From contig JAFSXH010000120.1 of the NCBI GenBank assembly GCA_017444165.1, positions 1 to 5,406 of the forward strand: a stretch of DNA of 5,406 bases, in the 5' to 3' direction. Within the stretch, counting starts at the first letter, position 1; each line of letters begins with the position of its first letter. The position numbers and the translations under genes are program-made. Below the pieces are notes generated by a model that did no database searches, had not been told where the DNA came from, and saw nothing but the letters and a program-made list of their open reading frames with translations. The DNA is from a bacterium. GTDB taxonomy: Bacteria; Vulcanimicrobiota; Xenobia; Xenobiales; Xenobiaceae. Below, in pieces: positions 1-4,159 of the stretch.

Positions 1-212
1 AACTGTGTAGGGGGCTTTTGGACAGCCCCTTGAGAATAAGGGTATCCTGATAGCTAACTCCTTCGGGATATGCTGTTAGGCGTTAGTCCATATACCAAAC
101 TTCTCGAGAATCTCCAGCTTCTATAAGCGGGAGAGGTTCAAGAACGGGTGATCTCGTTTGCGGAATAAAAAAAGGCCACACAGGAAGAGTCTTTCTTGTG
201 TGGCCCTTTTGT
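1..212 (+). ncRNA. Structured non-coding RNA, 3' part, family not identified
   Basis: No convincing reading frame lies here, but the plus strand folds into consecutive helices. The first is GGGGCT (11-16) with AGCCCC (24-29). The second is a 7-bp helix, TTGAGAA (30-36) with TTCTCGA (101-107), enclosing GGTAT (41-45) with ATACC (92-96) and a TCC-UUCG-GGA tetraloop hairpin (59-68). The third is a 10-bp hairpin with one A.G mismatch (111-120 with 125-134, loop CTAT). A terminator follows at 174-205. CTAAC (54-58) can pair with GTTAG at either 75-79 or 82-86, so two folds are possible. The 5' end probably lies outside the window. A long irregular rod like this is compatible with 6S-type RNA, but I see no diagnostic motif. 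Landmark motifs of tmRNA, RNase P RNA and SRP RNA are absent. The helices are seen directly; that this is an RNA gene is inferred. Confidence 0.45.
167..212. terminator. Bidirectional rho-independent terminator
   Basis: A 14-bp stem (174-187 with 192-205, two G.T wobbles) closes a 4-nt AGTC loop. It is GC-rich at its base (GGCCACACA with TGTGTGGCC). On the minus strand the stem is followed by a run of seven T (the A run at 167-173), placed just after the dipeptidase stop codon at 220-222. On the plus strand it is followed by CTTTTGTTT, so it can also end the structured RNA at 1-160. The convergent arrangement explains why one hairpin serves both. Confidence 0.85.
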
Positions 213-219
213 TTATCGT

Positions 220-1602
220 TTATCTTTTGAACTCAGGAAGCTCCGCCAACTCTTGCATTAAGTATATAGAAGCTTTTATACCTGCGTGGAAATTCTCTAA
301 AGAAAGATGCTCGTTGGGAGCGTGGATCTGCTCATCCTCTAAGCCGATACCCATGAGGATAGCGGGGATTTGCAGAACGCTGGTAAAGGTGGCTACAATG
401 GGGATGGAGCCTCCTTCGCGTACTCTGGCGGGTGTGGCGTTCCAGGCCTTTTGAGCGGCGCGACTGGCGGCTTGCATGACGGGAGCATCGGGGGAGGTCA
501 TCCAGGCGGAACCGCCGTGGTGGAAGGTCACTTTTACTTCCACACTAGGATCGGCCAGGCGTTTGATCTCTTTCTCTAAGAGGTCGGCGATCTCTCTATC
601 ATCCTGATCGGGTACTAAGCGGCAGGAGATCTTGGCGTAGGCGCGGGCGGGGATGACTGTTTTGGCCCCTTCACCCGTGAAACCGCCCCAAATACCGTTG
701 ACGTCTAAAGTAGGACGGGCCCAACGGCGTTCTATGCAGGTGAAACCTTCTTCACCGCAGAGGGCTTTGGCACCGACGACGTTCTGGCGGAAATCTTCCT
801 CATCAAAATCTAACTGCGCCCACTCTTGGCGTTCGCTATCCTGCAAGGGGCGGACTTTGTCGTAGAAACCAGGGATCGTTATGTGGCCTTTGTCGTCTTT
901 CAAGGCGGCAATTATGCGGCAGAGTTCGTTGATGGGGTTGGGAACGGCTCCACCGAACATACCTGAGTGCATATCGCCATCTCCGCCTTTAACCTCTACC
1001 TCAACGTAAGAGAGGCCGCGCAGACCGTAGAGGAGGGAAGGTTTGCCAGGAGCGTACATCGTTGTATCGGAGATCACCAAAACATCGGCCTTCAAAAGGT
1101 CGGCGTGATCGATGATCCACTGCTCTAAACTAGGACTGCCGCACTCTTCCTCACCCTCTAAACAGAACTTGAGGTTTACGGGCAACATATGGAGATCGTT
1201 CAGAGTTTTGGCTGCTTTGACGTGGATAATAAATTGGCCCTTATCATCTGAAGTTCCACGACCGTAGATCTTGCCGTCGCGAATAGTGGGCTCAAAAGGA
1301 GGGGTCTCCCACTCTTCTACGGGATCTTCTGGCTGGACATCGTAGTGGCCGTAGACTAAAACTGTGGGGCGGTCTGGTTTAAATTCGGACTCGGCATAGA
1401 CGATGGGGTGGCCAGGAGTGGGCATAACCTCAGCTTTGGCGATACCAGCTTCGTTTAACTGGCGCACAACTTCTTGAGCGCAGAGTAACATATCTTGCTT
1501 ATGAGATTCATCGGTACTGACACTGGGAATGCGCAAGAGTACTTTGAGATCTTCTTCGAATTTAGCGGCATTTTTTTCGAGATAAGCGTTAATTTCCGTC
1601 AT
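220..1602 (-). CDS. M20-family zinc metallopeptidase (dipeptidase, carnosinase-like)
   Basis: This encodes a 460-residue cytosolic di-zinc peptidase, probably cleaving dipeptides in peptide or amino-acid nutrition. The full M20 active site is visible: first metal ligand His86 in YGHYDVQP, bridging Asp119 in GRGTSDDKG, general base Glu152 and metal ligand Glu153 in EGEEECGS, ligand Asp179 in VISDT, and the C-terminal ligand His427 in QIHAPNE. His212 in DMHSGMFGG matches the dimerisation (lid) domain histidine that completes the neighbouring subunit's active site in CNDP2-like enzymes. Length is normal for the M20/carnosinase group and there is no signal peptide. I chose ATG at 1602 because GGAAGGA lies 9 nt upstream. 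A TTG 12 codons further up (1638) keeps the frame open but has no such site. Base composition is visibly more GC-rich than the plus-strand genes. Substrate specificity cannot be read from the sequence. The gene lies directly downstream of the tRNA-Ser terminator. Confidence 0.93.
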   Translation of the reverse strand: MTEINAYLEKNAAKFEEDLKVLLRIPSVSTDESHKQDMLLCAQEVVRQLNEAGIAKAEVMPTPGHPIVYAESEFKPDRPTVLVYGHYDVQPEDPVEEWETPPFEPTIRDGKIYGRGTSDDKGQFIIHVKAAKTLNDLHMLPVNLKFCLEGEEECGSPSLEQWIIDHADLLKADVLVISDTTMYAPGKPSLLYGLRGLSYVEVEVKGGDGDMHSGMFGGAVPNPINELCRIIAALKDDKGHITIPGFYDKVRPLQDSERQEWAQLDFDEEDFRQNVVGAKALCGEEGFTCIERRWARPTLDVNGIWGGFTGEGAKTVIPARAYAKISCRLVPDQDDREIADLLEKEIKRLADPSVEVKVTFHHGGSAWMTSPDAPVMQAASRAAQKAWNATPARVREGGSIPIVATFTSVLQIPAILMGIGLEDEQIHAPNEHLSLENFHAGIKASIYLMQELAELPEFKR

Positions 1603-1625
1603 GTAAACGAGTCCTTCCAACTGAT

Positions 1626-1654
1626 TTATTCTCTCCAAAACAAAAAACCCTCAA
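1626..1654 (-). promoter_or_regulatory. Candidate promoter of the dipeptidase gene, inside the tRNA terminator
   Basis: On the minus strand TTGAGG (1654-1649) and GAATAA (1631-1626) are separated by 17 nt. The -35-like box is part of the descending arm of the tRNA-Ser terminator and its T run forms the spacer. Transcription would begin near 1619, leaving a leader of about 17 nt that carries the GGAAGGA ribosome binding site. The -10 match is only fair (GAATAA against TATAAT). The alternative is read-through past the tRNA terminator. Confidence 0.4.
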
Positions 1655-1672
1655 TCTGTGCTAGACTGAGGG
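1642..1672 (-). terminator. Rho-independent terminator of tRNA-Ser
   Basis: On the minus strand CCCTCAGTCT pairs with AGATTGAGGG (10 bp with one G.U) around the loop AGCAC (1672-1648). Six T follow at 1647-1642. It starts 14 nt after the tRNA CCA end, as expected for a single-gene tRNA transcript. The dipeptidase start codon lies only about 40 nt further on. Confidence 0.85.
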
Positions 1673-1686
1673 AATTTCATCCGTCT

Positions 1687-1776
1687 TGGCGGAGTGACTG
1701 GGATTCGAACCCAGGTGGGCCTTTTGAACCCTCACGCTTAGCAGGCGTGCGCCTTTAACCTCTCGGCCATCGCTCC
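1687..1776 (-). tRNA. tRNA-Ser(GCU)
   Basis: This is a 90-nt class II tRNA with encoded CCA (1689-1687) and discriminator G (1690). Seen on the minus strand: acceptor GGAGCGA, U8, D stem GCC/GGC, anticodon stem CACGC/GCGTG with loop CTGCTAA (anticodon GCT, reading AGC/AGU serine codons), long variable arm GGGTT-CAAAA-GGCCC, and T arm CTGGG-TTCGAAT-CCCAG. The 3' acceptor strand TCACTCC pairs except at position 5:68, which is C.A. A T at position 5 would restore pairing. The gene has its own promoter (1791-1818) and terminator (1642-1672). Confidence 0.95.
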
Positions 1777-1785
1777 TTAGAACGC

Positions 1786-1813
1786 TTGCAATTATACACA
1801 AATAGAGTATAAA
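1786..1813 (+). promoter_or_regulatory. Promoter of the HExxH exported-protein gene
   Basis: TTGCAA (1786-1791), a 16-nt spacer and TATAAA (1808-1813) form a good sigma-A-type promoter. Predicted start of transcription is near 1820, giving a leader of roughly 24 nt that contains the GAGGTG ribosome binding site (1831-1836). Its two boxes each share one base with the two boxes of the opposing tRNA promoter. Confidence 0.65.
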
Positions 1814-1818
1814 ATCAA
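1791..1818 (-). promoter_or_regulatory. tRNA-Ser promoter
   Basis: On the minus strand TTGATT (1818-1813), a 16-nt spacer and a perfect TATAAT (1796-1791) give transcription starting near 1784, about 8 nt before the mature tRNA 5' end. It overlaps almost completely with the opposing promoter of the downstream plus-strand gene. Confidence 0.75.
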
Positions 1819-1843
1819 GGGTGAAAGTACGAGGTGTGATACT

Positions 1844-3115
1844 TTGAAAAAAATATTGATAATTTTTGCGCTATTAATATCTATATTTAGCCTTTGTTGG
1901 GCTGATCCTCGGTCTAAAAAAGACAATGCGAGTGAACTTCGACAGATTAATTTCCTCATAAATGAAGTGGAATCAACTAGGGGGTTAAAGTTTACAAATA
2001 AGGTAAAGTGCCGTTTCTGTTCTCAAAGGGAAGCTAGTGAGTACCTGACTAGGCTCAACAAATATTATAACGATCCTCAGATAGACGAGCGCAGGGATCT
2101 ATTCTTTCATCATTTGCAACTTTTGCGATCTCAGGAAAATTTTGCCAGACAGAATCAACTGCTCTATGCTGATCAAGTGCGCGGTCTTTACGATCCTATG
2201 GGTAAGCTGATGTTAGTTGTCACCGACAATGCTAAAGTTTCTCTTGGTGATAATCAAATTGTCTCTTTACTTAATTATTTAAATGTCGATATAGAGGATA
2301 TTTATCTTGTTCATGAGTTGTGTCACGCTCTGCAGGATCAAAATTTTGCTTTGGGGGACAAATTAAAATTAACTGAGGGTAATTTAGATAAAGAATTGGC
2401 CCTTACCGCTGTAGCTGAAGGGGATGCCACTATTGCTATGTTCGATTATTTAGCTAAATCTGTCGGTCTGCGCTCTTCTATGATAACAAAATATGTCTTC
2501 GGTTCTTTGGATAATAAGGAAGAGGCTATAGATCGCTATACTCAATTAAAAAATGCTCCTCTTATTGTTAGATCACTCGCTTTAATGCCTTATTTTGAAG
2601 GGACAAAATTTTGTCAAAGTTTGCTGAAAAATGAAAATAGGACTGGAGTTGATGTGGCTTTTCGCAGAGTTCCTCGCTCTACAGAAGAGATTCTTCATCC
2701 ATTAAAGTATGTTCAGCAGAGTGATCCTCCTAAAGTCGTTGATTTTAGTCGTTTGCCTCAAACTTTTGGGCCTTATCGAGCTATGCAGGATGATTGTGCG
2801 GGGGAGTATGTCATAAGAGTTTTGGCACAAAAATACCTGCCTGAAAGTGAAGCTGAGGCTATAGGCCGCGGCTGGGGAGGGGACACTTGGAGGGTTTACA
2901 AGTCCAACAATGGCAGTTTTGTGATCTGGGTTAGTGTTTGGGACAGCCAGGCCGATGCCCAGGAGTTTGCCAATTTTTGGAAATTGCACGGCAATAAGAA
3001 TACTTATGTGCAAGTCTTTGATCGCACTGTCACTTTGGGAATCGATATTCCTAAAGAGTTATTAGCTGCAGTCAAAAGGGAGATCACGGGTGGAAAGATA
3101 CAGGTGAAGTTGTAA
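1844..3115 (+). CDS. Exported HExxH-motif putative metalloprotease
   Basis: This is a 423-residue protein. Residues 1-20 form a signal peptide: two lysines, a hydrophobic core and a probable cut after CWA. The cysteine at 18 is not in a proper lipobox. The mature protein has a GLYDP segment (114-118), then HELCHALQDQ (157-166), a HExxH zinc motif with His157, Glu158 and His161. An AEGDA motif follows about 30 residues later, whose Glu192 is the likely third zinc ligand. A conserved-looking STEEILHP segment (279-286) and a C-terminal GWGGDTWRVY...WDSQADAQEF region (343-375) complete it. This domain order resembles little-studied surface proteins with the HELxHALQDQ motif (for example the Hvo_1808 group). 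I recall this from memory, not from a search. Cys56 and Cys59 form a CxxC. The start is TTG, supported by GAGGTG 7 nt upstream and by the signal peptide beginning there. Substrate is unknown. Peptidase activity is inferred from the motif. Confidence 0.8.
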   Translation: MKKILIIFALLISIFSLCWADPRSKKDNASELRQINFLINEVESTRGLKFTNKVKCRFCSQREASEYLTRLNKYYNDPQIDERRDLFFHHLQLLRSQENFARQNQLLYADQVRGLYDPMGKLMLVVTDNAKVSLGDNQIVSLLNYLNVDIEDIYLVHELCHALQDQNFALGDKLKLTEGNLDKELALTAVAEGDATIAMFDYLAKSVGLRSSMITKYVFGSLDNKEEAIDRYTQLKNAPLIVRSLALMPYFEGTKFCQSLLKNENRTGVDVAFRRVPRSTEEILHPLKYVQQSDPPKVVDFSRLPQTFGPYRAMQDDCAGEYVIRVLAQKYLPESEAEAIGRGWGGDTWRVYKSNNGSFVIWVSVWDSQADAQEFANFWKLHGNKNTYVQVFDRTVTLGIDIPKELLAAVKREITGGKIQVKL

Positions 3116-3145
3116 TGCTGATACTATTTAGGAGCGGCGGGTAGT

Positions 3146-3361
3146 ATGGTTGAATTAGATGAGAAAATAGTGGAAGTTGTAAACTCTTTAACAGAGACTG
3201 AACGCTCTGTTTTAGAAGGTTTGGAAGATTTTGATTTTTTAGAAAGATTAGATGTAGTTCTTATTTTAAGAGGTTGGGGTTCTGAAGACATAAAGAATTT
3301 AACTGAGAATCAATGGAAAAAATGTTTCAATTATTATAAGGAAAACATCATTATTGTTTAA
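3146..3361 (+). CDS. Small acidic hypothetical protein
   Basis: I do not recognise this 71-residue protein. It is rich in Glu, Asp and Leu, with no signal peptide or membrane segment, and appears mostly helical. The middle (about 27-43) reads as a hydrophobic helix followed by RGWGSEDI, and the C-terminus is KENIIIV. GGAG (3131-3134) lies 11 nt before the ATG, and the frame starts only 30 nt after the HExxH gene stop with no terminator between, so co-transcription is likely. No convincing terminator follows the stop codon. Base composition matches the neighbouring plus-strand genes. It could be a small accessory protein of the upstream gene, but nothing in the sequence shows a function. The antisense frame in the next intergenic gap has no ribosome binding site and is not a rival. 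Confidence 0.6.
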   Translation: MVELDEKIVEVVNSLTETERSVLEGLEDFDFLERLDVVLILRGWGSEDIKNLTENQWKKCFNYYKENIIIV

Positions 3362-3527
3362 AAACAAGACTTTCACGCTTCTAAGCATAAAATTACATCG
3401 TGGTATTTGGTGAGTAGTGTGTCTCTCTTTTGTTACAGAGATGGTAATCTAAATCTTGTAAGTTGTGGCTGAAGTGTCGCTTTTTGTTCATTCTATTGTC
3501 GTTGCGTAAAGTTTGGGAGAAGATGTA
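3362..3527. other. Intergenic spacer upstream of thpR
   Basis: This 166-nt stretch holds no supported gene and no good terminator. TCTCT (3421-3425) can pair with AGAGA about 10 nt later, but the stem is short. TTGTTC (3484-3489) and TAAAGT (3507-3512) are spaced 17 nt like promoter boxes. However, the predicted transcript start near 3519 would cut off the GGGAG used for thpR, so I do not call it a promoter. Confidence 0.4.
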
Positions 3528-4037
3528 ATGAGAATATTTATAGCAATCCAATTTAGTGAAGAGTTTAAGGATGAGATCGAAGAGATTCAATACTCTTTTA
3601 TAAAAAACGGTGTAGATGGCAATTACACTGAAAAAAATAATTTACATTTAACTCTAGCCTTTATTGGTGAGTATGAAGATCCATTATACGTGAAAAAAGT
3701 TATAGATAAGATAAAATTTAGGCCCTTTTCTATCAAATTGGAAAAGATGGGAGCTTTCCACAGTCTTTGGTGGATAGGTCTGCAAAAGAGCAATGAACTT
3801 AAAATGCTTGTCAAACGCCTTCGTCAAGATCTTGAGAGAGCTGGAGTTCCTTATGACACTAAAGAATTTTTGCCTCACATCACATTGATAAGAAAACCTC
3901 GATCTCCTTATGTCAGGGAAATCCCTGGAGAGTTTGCGGAATATGTCGGTGAGGTTGAAATGACGGTAAACCGCATATCTCTTATGAGATCGAATAGAGA
4001 CGCTTCAGGGAAGATCTTTTATACAGAGATCAAGTAA
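3528..4037 (+). CDS. thpR: RNA 2',3'-cyclic phosphodiesterase (2H family, 2'-5' RNA ligase-like)
   Basis: This 169-residue cytosolic enzyme belongs to the 2H phosphoesterase superfamily. The family hydrolyses 2',3'-cyclic phosphate ends of RNA to 2'-phosphate, and some members can also join tRNA halves through 2'-5' bonds. Both catalytic HxTL motifs are present: HLTL at 40-43 and HITL at 117-120, at the usual spacing. The N-terminus MRIFIAI is typical of the family and fixes the start at the ATG at 3528, with GGGAG about 8 nt upstream. A TTG five codons earlier would include the ribosome binding site in the coding region and is rejected. Length is close to the 175-185 residues usual for ThpR, so it appears complete. 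It is probably transcribed alone, followed by a hairpin at 4040-4069. Its physiological RNA substrate cannot be inferred here, and proximity to the tRNA gene is likely chance. Confidence 0.92.
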   Translation: MRIFIAIQFSEEFKDEIEEIQYSFIKNGVDGNYTEKNNLHLTLAFIGEYEDPLYVKKVIDKIKFRPFSIKLEKMGAFHSLWWIGLQKSNELKMLVKRLRQDLERAGVPYDTKEFLPHITLIRKPRSPYVREIPGEFAEYVGEVEMTVNRISLMRSNRDASGKIFYTEIK

Positions 4038-4039
4038 AA

Positions 4040-4069
4040 AAGCACAAAGATCATAGTTTTTTTGTGCTT
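4040..4069. terminator. Hairpin after thpR, possible terminator with T run facing the minus strand
   Basis: AAGCACAAA (4040-4048) pairs perfectly with TTTGTGCTT (4061-4069) around a 12-nt loop, starting 3 nt after the thpR stop. On the plus strand the T run lies within and before the right arm and the stem is followed by AACAAG, so it is a poor plus-strand terminator. On the minus strand the stem is followed by six T. No minus-strand gene that needs it is visible. Confidence 0.45.
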
Positions 4070-4111
4070 AACAAGATCTCATTTTTGCAAGGTATAGTTG
4101 ATCCCCCTGTG

Positions 4112-4117
4112 TATAAT
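4112..4117 (+). promoter_or_regulatory. Candidate -10 box for the rpn gene
   Basis: A perfect TATAAT preceded by TGTG lies 43 nt before the rpn start codon. No acceptable -35 box stands 16-18 nt upstream; the nearest TTGCAA (4085-4090) is 21 nt away. It may be a weak or regulated promoter, or one relying on contacts just upstream of the -10 box. Confidence 0.4.
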
Positions 4118-4159
4118 AGTGAATATTGACCTAGCTTAGGAAAGGAAAATTTAATTTTT

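Noticed and set aside
158..454. Plus-strand open frame of 98 codons at the end of the dipeptidase gene
   Set aside because: It runs through the terminator hairpin and antisense to a clear M20 enzyme, with no ribosome binding site.
653..865. Plus-strand frame antisense to the dipeptidase gene
   Set aside because: It is explained as a shadow of the GC-rich coding strand opposite; no family features.
1844..1906. Lipoprotein signal with Cys18 in the HExxH protein
   Set aside because: The residue before the cysteine is Leu rather than Gly, Ala or Ser; cleavage after CWA fits better.
2702..3013. Minus-strand frame of 103 codons inside the HExxH gene
   Set aside because: It is antisense to conserved C-terminal motifs of the HExxH gene and lacks a ribosome binding site.
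3484..3512. TTGTTC-17-TAAAGT as a thpR promoter
   Set aside because: The predicted transcript start would fall within or after the GGGAG needed for thpR translation.
3393..3590. Minus-strand frame across the spacer before thpR
   Set aside because: It overlaps the thpR start antisense, has no initiation signal and a low-complexity, unrecognisable product.
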